DNA from: Sandaracinobacteroides sayramensis
GTDB taxonomy: Bacteria; Pseudomonadota; Alphaproteobacteria; Sphingomonadales; Sphingomonadaceae
Direction: 5' to 3'
NCBI RefSeq assembly: GCF_022014495.1
Contig: NZ_JAKLSQ010000015.1
Location: 1-58,242 of the forward strand
Length of the DNA stretch: 58,242 nucleotides
The stretch's first letter is position 1; each line of letters begins with the position of its first letter. A model generated the notes under the pieces. The model had not been told where the DNA came from, searched no databases, and was given only the letters and a program-made list of their open reading frames with translations. Position numbers and translations under genes: made by a program. Of the stretch, positions 29,212 to 37,869 are shown piece after piece.

Positions 29212-31878
29212 ATGACTTTTAACAAAAGTCTCGCCTTGTGCGGGCTGCTTGCCTCTGCGGCAACGCCAGCGGCTGCATTCGATTTGTCCTCAGTCCAGTT
29301 CCTTCTCGAAGATGCCAGAAGCCGGGTCAGCACATTGCTGGCGGTCGAGGATTCCTCGACGGCCGGGAAAACGGCTGAGCGCGGCACCGCCTCCTTCGGG
29401 GCCGGCGCTGCGGTGACCGGCGGCTCGGCGGCGCTTGCCAGGAGCCTTGCCGACAGGCTGCCGGCTTCGACGCAGGCGACCGTCTCCGCTTCCCGCCTGC
29501 CGCAGGTGGCGACGGTTGCGCCCGCTGCCGGCACGGCCGCTCCGGCAAATACGGCCTTGCCGGTTGCCGCGCTTCCGGCGGCGCCAGCCCCGGCAATTGC
29601 GCTTCCGGCTGCGCCGGCTCCGGCTATCCTGGCCCCGACTATCCTGGCTCCGACGGTGACATCGCCTGCGGTCGCCGCATCGGCGCAGCCCGCAGCCAGT
29701 GCCGCTCCGGCTGTGGTGGTGGCGCCCGCGGCGTCTTCCCCTGCGCCGTCCTCCCTTGTGCTGTCCTCCCCTGCGCTGTCCTCTGCGGCCAGCGTGTCGG
29801 CCGTTTCCAGCCTTCCCGCCGCTGGGATCACCGCCGAACTGCCGGCGGCCACAGCTACTCTCGTGCCCGTTTCCACCTCGCCGGTGACGGTGGTGGAAAC
29901 CGCCGTCGTCGCGGGCGTCGCCTCGGTGGTGGAAGGGGTGAAGGAGGTGGTCTCCTCCGCCGTCGCCACTGTCAGCGGCATCGGCGGCGCGCTCGTGGAC
30001 ATGGTCGTCGCGGCGCTGGGTGGCGACAGCGGCGTCAGCGGTCCGCTGCTCAGCCGCGAGCAATTGCAATCGGCGATCCGCGTCGGGGCCGAACCCGGCA
30101 AGCTCACGCCGGAAACGCCGCCGTCGGGCGGAAACGGCGATGAACTGACGAACGAGGACGATTTGTCCGCGGCACCGGAGCCGGAGGCCGAGCCGGACGA
30201 GGTCGGGGTGATCGGCGGCAACGGCACCACCTATTATGTCGACTATGCCGCCGGCGACAACGGCAACAGCGGCAAATCCCCGGACAAGCCCTGGAAGCAT
30301 GCGCCGGGCGATTCGCTTGCGACCGGCGCGGCCGCCAGCGTTTCCCTGAAGCCGGGCGATACGGTGCGGTTCAAGGCGGGAGTCGCCTATCGCGGCAGCA
30401 TCGCGCTGAAGCACAGCGGCAGCGAGGGCAACCCGATCATCTACACCGGCACCGGCTTCGGTTCGGGGCAGGCGATCTGGGATGGGGCGGATGAGGTCTC
30501 CTCGTCGGTGCCCTGCCCCAGCCAGTCGGCTTGCGGAGGGGCGGCCAACTGGTCGAGCCTGCGCCTCGTCACTTTCGCGGAACCCGAAACGGAGCATCGC
30601 AAGCTGTTCGATGCGCAAGGGGCGCTGTTCGAGCCGCAATCGCCGGGCCAGTCCGATCCCTTCTGGGGCGCGAACATCGACCAATATGCCGTTATCCCGG
30701 TAGCCAAGGCGGCGGCGATGACGGAAGGCAGGCTGGAAGACGCCGCCCTGGCGGCGGCTGCCCGGAACGAGCCCAATGCGAGGCTGCTGCTCTGGGTGTA
30801 CGGCAACAAGGTGGTGGAGCGGACGATCGACTCCATCTCCGGCAACACCCTCTATTTCGACGGCAAGGGGCTGGTCCCCTACACCAACCGCGACAGCAAG
30901 GCGGCCATCGTCGGCGCCGTCAAGTCGGTGAACAAGCCGGGCCTCTATGCGATCATCGCGCCGGGCAAGGCCATCGTCTATCCGCGTTCGGCCGGCGCCT
31001 CGCAATATTATGTCGGGAAGGGGCGCTCGGCCTTCAACCTGCGCGGGCAATCGAACATCACCGTCCACGGCTTCCAGTTCGTTCGCGGAACGGCCTCGCG
31101 CGGGACGACCCGCGAGGGGGTCGTGGTCGCCAACTACAGCGGCGCGGTCTCCAACATCCGCATCGAGAGCAACAGGTTCCAGAACTTTTCGATGCAGAAT
31201 GGCTATGGCATGGTGATGCTGAACAATGTCACCAACCTCGTCATCCGCGGCAACAGGCTGGAGGATCTGGAAGGCGCTTCCGGTTTCCGCCTGGGATCCA
31301 AGGTGTTCAACCTGACGGTCGAGAACAACCGTCTGCGCAAGATGGGGCGCACCGGCATCTTCCTCGGCGGCGTCACCGGCGGCGTCGTCCGCTCCAACAT
31401 CCTTTCGGAGTTCCTGGGCGTCCATGGCAACGCCATGAGCTATTATGAAGCGAACAAGAGCGTCGACGTGACCGGGAACTGCGTTTTCAACAGCAGCCGG
31501 CCGATGACGTTCCACGGCGACGGCAGCGGCGGAAATACCGTCAACAACATACGCTTCGCCGACAACATCTTCGTCACCAGCGCCGATGGCACCAGCGCCG
31601 TCTACAGCTGGGGCAGCGGCATGCGCGGCGTGGTTCTGGAGAATAATCTGGCCCTCGGGCGCAAGGCAGGCTTCATCCTGAACAGCGGCGACAAGGAAGT
31701 GACCGCGACCCGCAACCGCACGTCCCGCCTGCTGATCAACGGTTCCAAGACCACGCCGGCCGGCTGGCTGATCCAGAACAACGACGACAGCGCGGAACTG
31801 GGCGATGCCGCCAATGCCAGCCTCGCGATGAACGGGTGCACTGCCCAGAGCCCGAGCGGGGTGCTGGCGGTGGGCTGA
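29212..31878 (+). CDS. Secreted right-handed beta-helix protein with long Ala/Pro linker
   Basis: This 888-residue protein has a signal peptide (about 1-22, ending PAAA), a short helical part, a low-complexity Ala/Pro/Ser/Val linker (about 90-310) and a beta-helix domain from about 339 (YYVDYAAGDNGNSG). That domain opens with PWKHAPGDSL and KPGDTVRFKAGVAYRGSI, known from polysaccharide lyase- and epimerase-like proteins, then runs of N-x-x-x-x-V/I coils (NVTNLVIRGNRLEDL). Such folds bind or cut acidic glycans. It is paralogous to the facing lipoprotein. The linker could span the periplasm or wall. Substrate is unknown. Confidence 0.8.
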   Translation: MTFNKSLALCGLLASAATPAAAFDLSSVQFLLEDARSRVSTLLAVEDSSTAGKTAERGTASFGAGAAVTGGSAALARSLADRLPASTQATVSASRLPQVATVAPAAGTAAPANTALPVAALPAAPAPAIALPAAPAPAILAPTILAPTVTSPAVAASAQPAASAAPAVVVAPAASSPAPSSLVLSSPALSSAASVSAVSSLPAAGITAELPAATATLVPVSTSPVTVVETAVVAGVASVVEGVKEVVSSAVATVSGIGGALVDMVVAALGGDSGVSGPLLSREQLQSAIRVGAEPGKLTPETPPSGGNGDELTNEDDLSAAPEPEAEPDEVGVIGGNGTTYYVDYAAGDNGNSGKSPDKPWKHAPGDSLATGAAASVSLKPGDTVRFKAGVAYRGSIALKHSGSEGNPIIYTGTGFGSGQAIWDGADEVSSSVPCPSQSACGGAANWSSLRLVTFAEPETEHRKLFDAQGALFEPQSPGQSDPFWGANIDQYAVIPVAKAAAMTEGRLEDAALAAAARNEPNARLLLWVYGNKVVERTIDSISGNTLYFDGKGLVPYTNRDSKAAIVGAVKSVNKPGLYAIIAPGKAIVYPRSAGASQYYVGKGRSAFNLRGQSNITVHGFQFVRGTASRGTTREGVVVANYSGAVSNIRIESNRFQNFSMQNGYGMVMLNNVTNLVIRGNRLEDLEGASGFRLGSKVFNLTVENNRLRKMGRTGIFLGGVTGGVVRSNILSEFLGVHGNAMSYYEANKSVDVTGNCVFNSSRPMTFHGDGSGGNTVNNIRFADNIFVTSADGTSAVYSWGSGMRGVVLENNLALGRKAGFILNSGDKEVTATRNRTSRLLINGSKTTPAGWLIQNNDDSAELGDAANASLAMNGCTAQSPSGVLAVG

Positions 31879-31944
31879 GCCGGTCCTGGCCCGGGACGTG
31901 GGCACGAGACAATCGCGCGCCCGAGACAATCACGCGAAAGACCC

Positions 31945-32008
31945 GGACCGGGAGAGACGCAGACCCTCCCGGTCCCACCTTCCAGACGCCCGCCGACGCG
32001 GGCGTCTG
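31945..32008. terminator. Two adjacent hairpins between convergent genes
   Basis: The first stem pairs 31945-31954 with 31966-31975 (GGACCGGGAG with CTCCCGGTCC). The second pairs 31983-31993 with 31998-32008 (CAGACGCCCGC with GCGGGCGTCTG), with a four-base loop. Downstream T runs are poor, so termination strength is uncertain, but the site suits ending both transcripts. Confidence 0.65.
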
Positions 32009-32057
32009 ACTTTATCCGGGGGCCCCGACGTCCCCGAATCGCCCGGCTGGAAAGCCT

Positions 32058-33785
32058 TCAACCCTTCGGCTTGAAGCGCACGACAGGCGGGATGCGGCTG
32101 CCGGGAACCGCGCAGCCTTCTTCGCTGAACTGGCCGCCGGCCACGCTGGCAAGGGAGAGATTCTCCCGGTTGTCGGCCAACGTCCAGTCCGGCGGGATAT
32201 CGCCGCGCGTGGCGATGCCCGACGTGTCGTTGCCGCGGACGACGACCTGCCGCTCGCTGCGGTTCATGAGCAGCCCGTGCTTCGGCCCCACGAGCAGGTT
32301 GCTCTCGATCAGCACGTCGCGGGTCTGGCCGCCCCAGCTGTTGATGGCCGCCTGCCCGTCCGGCGTGGAAATGAGGATGTTCCGCACGATGCGGATGCGG
32401 TTCACCATCTCGCCCTTCTTGTCCCCATGATAGGTCAGCGGACGGTTGGACGAGACGACGCAATTGCCTTCGATTGTGATGTCCTGATTGCCGAGATAGG
32501 CCGTGATGCCGTTGCCGTGCACGCCTTTGATTTCCGCCAGCACATTGCCTTTGATCTGCGCGCCCTGGACTCCGAGGACGCCGATCGCGGTGCGGCCTGT
32601 GCGGCGGATGACATTGCCGGCCACGGTGATGTTGCGCGGGCTTCCGCCGCTGGCGCGGAAGCCGCCGCCAAAGGCGATATTCTCCACCCGGTTGGCGATG
32701 AAGCGAAACCCTTCCGAACCCTGCAGATGGACGATGCCCGAACCATTTTCCAGCAGCGCGGGGCCGAACAGGTTTCCGCTCACCTCGATGTTGCGGGCAT
32801 TGGCGCCCAGAGAGGTGACGGCGCGGCCTTCGCGTTGCCCGGCCCGGCTTCCGGTCATGTTGCGGAAATGCAGCCCGGAAATCACCACATCGGACTGGCC
32901 GTTCAGATTGAAGCCCATCCGCCCCGAGCCGATGGAGAGGCTGGCGGCCGTGTCGCCCGGCAGCAGGCGGGCGACGAGGACGCCCTCGGCAACGACCACA
33001 TATCGTCCGGGGGACTGCAGCCCCTCGAAACTGCCGTTCAGCGCCACGGCGCCGTCGCGGTTGTCGTAGAAGTCGAGATCGGTCGGATCGAAGAAGAGGC
33101 GGTCGCCTTCCACGCGAAGCAGGGGCCGCCGCTGGACGAGATTGGGCCGCACCCAGAAGGCCAGTTCCATCCGGCCGCCGGCCTTGGCGGCCTTGGCCAG
33201 TTGTGGCGACGTGAAAGACCCGGACCGCATGCTGGAGAGCTGGCTGCGCGATATCGTCGCGAAGCTGTGCCGGTTGTCGCTGAAGAAGGGGTCCGGCAGG
33301 TCCGGGAGCTGGCTGAGCCAATACAGACCCTTGGCGCCATAGAGCACGATCCGCGCGGTTTGCGGCTTGGCATATTCCACCCGGGTCAGGCCCTGCCAGT
33401 TCTGTGCGCCACCGCAATCCGCCGAGCTTTGGCAGGGGCGGGCGGTGGTGACCGGGTCGGAGCCGTCGATGATGCCCATCCCCTTGTCCCAGCCAAGGCC
33501 GCTATAGGTGATCGGCTTTTGCGCCGTGCCGCTGGCAGGCAGCACGATCGTGCCGCGATAGGGCACTCCGGCGCGGAAAAGCACCTTGTCACCCGGTTGC
33601 AGGGATGCGCCGGCCGGCCGCGCGGTCGCCGCCCGGTCCCCCGGGGCGTGCTTCCAGGCGGTGGCGGGGCTTCGGCCGTCCGCCTGGTCGCTGCCGTTCC
33701 GGTAATCGACATGCCAGGTGGTGCCGCCGGCGGGCGAGCAGCCCGCAAGCGCCGCCCCGGCGGCGATCAGTGCAAAGCCCTTCAT
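32058..33785 (-). CDS. Lipoprotein right-handed beta-helix protein, paralogue of 29212-31878
   Basis: This 575-residue protein has a lipobox ending LAGC (Cys16), so it should be held in a membrane by lipid. It shares the block order of the facing gene: TWHVDYRNGSD, WKHAPGD, QPGDKVLFRAGVPYRGTI, DCGGAQNW, then beta-helix coils and GNCVVSSNRPLTYHGD (GNCVFNSSRPMTFHGD in the partner). It lacks the long Ala/Pro linker. ATG 33785 follows AGGAGGA; the frame open above it is a shadow of DUF952. It starts inside the DUF952 stop (ATGA), so the two are coupled. Glycan lyase, epimerase or binding are all possible. Confidence 0.82.
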   Translation of the reverse strand: MKGFALIAAGAALAGCSPAGGTTWHVDYRNGSDQADGRSPATAWKHAPGDRAATARPAGASLQPGDKVLFRAGVPYRGTIVLPASGTAQKPITYSGLGWDKGMGIIDGSDPVTTARPCQSSADCGGAQNWQGLTRVEYAKPQTARIVLYGAKGLYWLSQLPDLPDPFFSDNRHSFATISRSQLSSMRSGSFTSPQLAKAAKAGGRMELAFWVRPNLVQRRPLLRVEGDRLFFDPTDLDFYDNRDGAVALNGSFEGLQSPGRYVVVAEGVLVARLLPGDTAASLSIGSGRMGFNLNGQSDVVISGLHFRNMTGSRAGQREGRAVTSLGANARNIEVSGNLFGPALLENGSGIVHLQGSEGFRFIANRVENIAFGGGFRASGGSPRNITVAGNVIRRTGRTAIGVLGVQGAQIKGNVLAEIKGVHGNGITAYLGNQDITIEGNCVVSSNRPLTYHGDKKGEMVNRIRIVRNILISTPDGQAAINSWGGQTRDVLIESNLLVGPKHGLLMNRSERQVVVRGNDTSGIATRGDIPPDWTLADNRENLSLASVAGGQFSEEGCAVPGSRIPPVVRFKPKG

Positions 33786-34078
33786 GCCGGCTCCTCCTGG
33801 CCCAATGTGTCGGCCCATTCCAGCGGCCGGTAGAGATGTGGAAAATCCTGTCCGTTCCGGGACTTTTCCCATTTGAGGGCAGGGTCGCCGGCGACATCCA
33901 CCTCGGCCAGCACCAGCCCGCCCTCTCCGGCGAAATGCGCCTTCAGCGTGCCGGCCGCCTGCGCCGCCGTGGAGAGGTGGATGAAACCGTCCCGGAGATC
34001 GTCGGCAGAGCCTCGATAGCGGCCGGATTCGCGGAAGGCGGCCCACTCCCCGGCGCGGAAAATCTTCACCAACGTCAT
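33782..34078 (-). CDS. DUF952 family protein
   Basis: This 98-residue soluble protein matches DUF952: KIFRAGEW near the start, then DGFIHLSTAAQAAGTLKAHF and DFPHLYRPLEW near the end. The family has no settled role, though it has been linked by fold to ADP-ribosyl-like or small modifying enzymes only by weak likeness. ATG 34078 follows AAGGATGAA. The last four bases overlap the lipoprotein start. Divergent from the GT2 gene. Confidence 0.8.
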   Translation of the reverse strand: MTLVKIFRAGEWAAFRESGRYRGSADDLRDGFIHLSTAAQAAGTLKAHFAGEGGLVLAEVDVAGDPALKWEKSRNGQDFPHLYRPLEWADTLGQEEPA

Positions 34079-34158
34079 GATTTCATCCTTGGGCATGCCT
34101 CGGGGAACGTCAAACCCCGGCACTGGAATCCGTCGGCAGGCCGGCCTAGAACCCGGCC

Positions 34159-34959
34159 ATGTCGGAACTCCGCTGGACGATCGTCGTCCCCTATTACAAT
34201 GAGGAGAGGTGGCTGCCCGCCACGCTCCAGAGCTTGACCGCCCAAACGCTGCGCCCCTTTCATGTGGTGCTCGTGGACAATGGTTCGACCGATTCCGGGC
34301 CGGAACTGGCCCGGACCTGGGCGCAGGCGCAGCAGGGCATGAAGGTCAGCCTGCTCCAGCAGCCCACGCCCGGACAAGTGCACGCGCTGGCCATGGGAAT
34401 CGCCGCCGCCGATACCGAATTCCTCGCCATCTGCGACGCGGACACCCTATACCCGCCGCATTATTTCGAAACCGCGACAGGCCACATGGACGCGGCGCCG
34501 AAATCGACCATCGGCTTCATCGCCCACGACACCGGCCCCGACCCGGACAGCCTGGGCGAGCGCGTCGGGCGGTTCCTCTACACCCATATCATCCCCCGGA
34601 TCCTGACCCACCAGGCGCACGGCGGCGGCTACGCGCATCTGATGCGCACCGCCCCGTTCAAGGCCTCCGGCGGCTATGACCCGAAGCTCTGGCCCTATGT
34701 GCTGAAAGACCATGAACTGGTGAACCGGCTATGGAAGCACGGCCGGATCGCCTACGCCAACGACCTCTGGGTGCAGCCGTCGCCACGCCGCGCCGACCGC
34801 AAGAGCGTGCGCTGGACGCTGTTCGAGCGAATCCTCTACCACCTGACGCTGCCGGGGCAGAAAGACTGGTTCTTCTACGAATTCCTCGGCCCGCGCTTCG
34901 AGGCCCGCGGGCAGAAGGATATCGTCCTGCGGCGGCAGAGCTGGGTGGAGGGGGATTAG
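34159..34959 (+). CDS. Family 2 glycosyltransferase
   Basis: This 266-residue GT-A-fold enzyme has the nucleotide-sugar site VPYYNEERWLPATLQSL, LVDNGSTDSG and the metal-binding ICDADTLYPP (DxD). A C-terminal region without membrane helices follows, so it is likely soluble or peripheral. The acceptor and donor are unknown. Its place beside the beta-helix pair hints at work on the same glycan, by position only. ATG 34159 is the family start. Confidence 0.85.
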   Translation: MSELRWTIVVPYYNEERWLPATLQSLTAQTLRPFHVVLVDNGSTDSGPELARTWAQAQQGMKVSLLQQPTPGQVHALAMGIAAADTEFLAICDADTLYPPHYFETATGHMDAAPKSTIGFIAHDTGPDPDSLGERVGRFLYTHIIPRILTHQAHGGGYAHLMRTAPFKASGGYDPKLWPYVLKDHELVNRLWKHGRIAYANDLWVQPSPRRADRKSVRWTLFERILYHLTLPGQKDWFFYEFLGPRFEARGQKDIVLRRQSWVEGD

Positions 34960-34981
34960 CGGCATCGGGGGCGGATGCGGG

Positions 34982-35339
34982 GCGGTTTTCGAAGGGGCTC
35001 TGCCCCTTCACCCCGGCAGGGAAATGATTTCCCTGCACCCTCTTTTCGTTTGGTTGTGGGTGATTGGGGCGGTTGGGTTGGTGGTGGGGTTTGATTGCCT
35101 GCGGCGCTGGTTTTGGTGGGTGGGTGGTTTCCTTCTTGAGCGTTGTGGTTGTGGGACGGTCCCACCCCACCCCAACCCCTCCCCTGACAGGGGAGGGGCT
35201 TTCTTCTTTCTTGCGCCGCAGGCTTTTGGAATTGTTGGTGGGTGCAGGGCGCTGAGAAGCTGGACCCCGGGTCAAGCCCGGGGTGACGGGTGGTGATTTT
35301 TGAGGATCGGGGGTGCAGGGGCGTCACGCCCCTGCTGGG
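34982..35339. repeat. Composite intergenic repeat, copy A
   Basis: About 358 bp nearly the same as 52573-52913. It opens with an inverted double-hairpin (34982-35045), has a G/T-rich middle with CCCCAACCCCTCCCCTGACAG, carries a half copy of the inverted repeat (35259-35288) and ends with the start of a direct double-hairpin unit that here runs on to 35372. This fills the gap 34960-35406. No gene is likely here; an open frame crossing it is the translation of the repeat. Confidence 0.85.
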
Positions 35340-35372
35340 TCCAGGGCGAAGCCCTGGCCGCCGGAGGCGCCT
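35309..35372. repeat. Double-hairpin intergenic repeat
   Basis: Same form as 118-182: GCAGGGGCG/CGCCCCTGC stem, then CCAGGGC/GCCCTGG stem and the GCCGCCGGAGGCG tail. It ends 35 bp before the oxygenase start. Confidence 0.75.
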
Positions 35373-35406
35373 CGCCTAAAGCCCGAAACCTGCTTACAGC
35401 AGGCGC

Positions 35407-36330
35407 ATGTCGACTCGTGCCGATATCAAGCCGATCGCGCTTTCGCTGGTGGAGGCGGACCTCGACGAGGCCGCCGCGCGTTTCGGGGACAGTTTCCGCC
35501 GCACCGGCTTCGCGGTGGTGGAGGGGCATGGCATCGCCCCCGAGGTGATCGAGGGCGCGTGGGAGGCGGCCCGGCGTTTCTTCGCCCTGCCGGATGCGGT
35601 GAAGCGGCGCTACCATCTGCCGGGCGGGGCCGGGCAGCGGGGGTATACCGCCTTCGGCGTGGAAACGGCCAAGGGGGCCAGCCTCTCCGACCTGAAGGAA
35701 TTCTGGCATGTGGGCCGGGATCTGCCCGCGGGGCACCGCTTTTGCGCGATCATGGCGCCCAATATCTGGCCGGACGAGGTTCTGCCGGAGTTCCGGCCGG
35801 CGATGCAGGCCCTGTTCGCGGCTTTGGGCGACGCCGGGCTGAAGGTGCTGAAGGCGATCGCCGTGCATCTGGGGCAGCGGGCGGATTTTTTCGAAAGCCC
35901 GGTGGCGGACGGCAATTCCATCCTGCGGCTGCTGCATTATCCGCCGGTGACGCAAGGGGCGGATGCCGTGCGCGCCGGCGCGCATGAGGACATCAATGTG
36001 ATCACCCTGCTGCTGGGGGCGGAGGAGGCCGGGCTGCAACTGCTTTCGCGGCAGGGGGAGTGGCTGGAGGTGCCGGCGCCGGAGGGCTCGCTCGTCGTCA
36101 ATGTGGGGGACATGCTGCAGCGGCAGACGGGGGGGCAATTGCCCTCCACCACGCACCGGGTGGTGAATCCGGCGCCGGAGCGGCGGCACCTGCCGCGCTA
36201 TTCCATGCCCTATTTCCTGCATTACCGGCCCGACTGGCTGATCGAGCCTTTCGTTCCGAACGCCGAAATGCCGCCGATCACCGCGCATGACTTTCTTCTG
36301 CAACGTCTGGCCGAGATAAAGCTGACATGA
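35407..36330 (+). CDS. 2OG-Fe(II) oxygenase, isopenicillin N synthase-like
   Basis: This 307-residue double-stranded beta-helix oxygenase has iron ligands His193, Asp195 (GAHEDIN) and His250 (TTHRVVNP), and the 2-oxoglutarate Arg in RYSMPYFLHY. The N-terminal GFAVVEGHGI block is typical of this group. It would couple oxygen and 2-oxoglutarate to hydroxylate a small substrate that cannot be named. Its last four bases overlap the alkaline phosphatase start, so both are one operon. Confidence 0.88.
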   Translation: MSTRADIKPIALSLVEADLDEAAARFGDSFRRTGFAVVEGHGIAPEVIEGAWEAARRFFALPDAVKRRYHLPGGAGQRGYTAFGVETAKGASLSDLKEFWHVGRDLPAGHRFCAIMAPNIWPDEVLPEFRPAMQALFAALGDAGLKVLKAIAVHLGQRADFFESPVADGNSILRLLHYPPVTQGADAVRAGAHEDINVITLLLGAEEAGLQLLSRQGEWLEVPAPEGSLVVNVGDMLQRQTGGQLPSTTHRVVNPAPERRHLPRYSMPYFLHYRPDWLIEPFVPNAEMPPITAHDFLLQRLAEIKLT

Positions 36331-37856
36331 GAATCCTGACCCTTTCCGTCGCGGCGCTGGTTGCCGCCCCGCTGGCCGCGCCTTTGGCCGCCCAGTCCAT
36401 TTCCACCACCGCCTCGCGCGAGCCGAGCTGGAAGAAGGCGGAGGCCGAGGTGGCCGCCCGCCGCTCCACTCCCGGCGCCGGGCAGCGGGCGAAGAATGTG
36501 ATCATCTTCATCGGCGATGGGATGGGCGTTTCCACCATCACCGCCGCGCGCATCTACGAGGCGCAGAAGCGGGCGAAGGCGGCGGGCGGCAGCTATCCCG
36601 GCTTCGAGGGCGGCGAGGAGAATCTGCTGAGCTTCGAGAAGCTGCCGAACCGGGCGCTGGTGAAGACCTACAACACCAACGCGCAGGTGCCGGACAGCGC
36701 GGGGACGGCTTCCGCCATCACCACCGGCACCAAGACGCGGATCGGCGTGCTGGGCATCCTGCCCGGGCAGGGGGCGGACACCTGCCGCACGCCGGCGCAG
36801 TTCCCCAAGACCCTGGGCGAGCTGGCGCATGAGAAGGGCATGGGGCTGGGGATCGTGACGACCACCCGCATCACCCATGCGACTCCGGCCGCCATGTTCG
36901 CGCACAGCCCGTCGCGCGATTGGGAAGGGGCGGACAGGGCCTTTCCCGCCGAGGAGCGCAAGACGGGCTGCGCCGACATCGCCTCGCAGCTCGTCGGCTT
37001 CCGGGGCGGGGCGGATGTGGTGCTGGGCGGCGGGCTGGGGCGGTTCCGCCCCAGGGACGCCGGCGGCAGCCGCGACGACGGCCGCGACCTGATCGCCGAG
37101 TGGCAGAAGGCCTGGCCGCAGGGGCGGTTCGTGGAGACGGCGGCGCCCTTCCGGGCGCTGGACCCGAAGGCGGCGGAGCCGGTGTTCGGCCTGTTCCACG
37201 AGGACCATCTGAGCTTCGCCTTCGACGCCGACCGGGCGAAGGAGCCGTCTCTGGCGGAGATGGCGGTGTTTGCGGCGAAGAAGCTGGAAGCGCGGGCGAA
37301 GCGTTCGGGCAAGGGCTATGTGCTGATGGTGGAAGGCGGGCGGATCGACCATGCCCACCATATGACCAACGCCTATCGGGCGCTGGACGAGACCGCCGAG
37401 CTTTCGCTGGCGGTGGAGGAGGTGCTGAAGAGCGTCGACCTGAAGGAGACGCTGGTGCTGGTGACCGCCGACCACAGCCATGTCTTCACCATGTCGGGCT
37501 ATCCCCCGCGCGCGAACCCGATCCTGGGGCTCCTCAGGCCGATCAAGGGCGGCGAGGGCGGATCGGCGACGGACGCCAACGGCAATGTGCTGGACCAGCT
37601 TGGGCGGCCGATGACGACGCTCGGCTATATGAACGGTCCGCTGGAGGTGCGTTCGGGCGGGAAGGTGCTGAATTCCACGCGCGAGCCGACGGACCCGGAC
37701 TTCCTGCAGCCCAAGGCGTTCCTCGTCAGCTCGGAAACGCATGGCGGCGAGGATGTGGCGCTGTTCGGCGCCGGGCCGGGAAGCGCGCTGGTGTCCGGCA
37801 CGGTGGAGCAGAACAGCATCTTCTACATCATGGCGCACGCGCTGGGCTGGAAGTAG
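36327..37856 (+). CDS. Alkaline phosphatase
   Basis: This 509-residue secreted phosphatase has a signal peptide (about 1-23, ending LAAQ), the metal site IFIGDGMG, the nucleophile Ser124 in PDSAGTASA and later metal ligands in GGRIDHAHH and VTADHSHVF. It frees phosphate from esters in the periplasm. The family is PhoA-like; length is in range. It is coupled by an ATGA overlap to the upstream oxygenase and followed 13 bp later by an epimerase. Confidence 0.93.
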   Translation: MRILTLSVAALVAAPLAAPLAAQSISTTASREPSWKKAEAEVAARRSTPGAGQRAKNVIIFIGDGMGVSTITAARIYEAQKRAKAAGGSYPGFEGGEENLLSFEKLPNRALVKTYNTNAQVPDSAGTASAITTGTKTRIGVLGILPGQGADTCRTPAQFPKTLGELAHEKGMGLGIVTTTRITHATPAAMFAHSPSRDWEGADRAFPAEERKTGCADIASQLVGFRGGADVVLGGGLGRFRPRDAGGSRDDGRDLIAEWQKAWPQGRFVETAAPFRALDPKAAEPVFGLFHEDHLSFAFDADRAKEPSLAEMAVFAAKKLEARAKRSGKGYVLMVEGGRIDHAHHMTNAYRALDETAELSLAVEEVLKSVDLKETLVLVTADHSHVFTMSGYPPRANPILGLLRPIKGGEGGSATDANGNVLDQLGRPMTTLGYMNGPLEVRSGGKVLNSTREPTDPDFLQPKAFLVSSETHGGEDVALFGAGPGSALVSGTVEQNSIFYIMAHALGWK

Positions 37857-37869
37857 CGGCCGGCCGCCC

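Noticed and set aside
35024-35296. 90-residue open frame in the composite repeat
   Set aside because: Its C-terminus (RSWTPGQARGDGW) is just the translation of the repeat arm, and the other copy of the element keeps the frame only in part.
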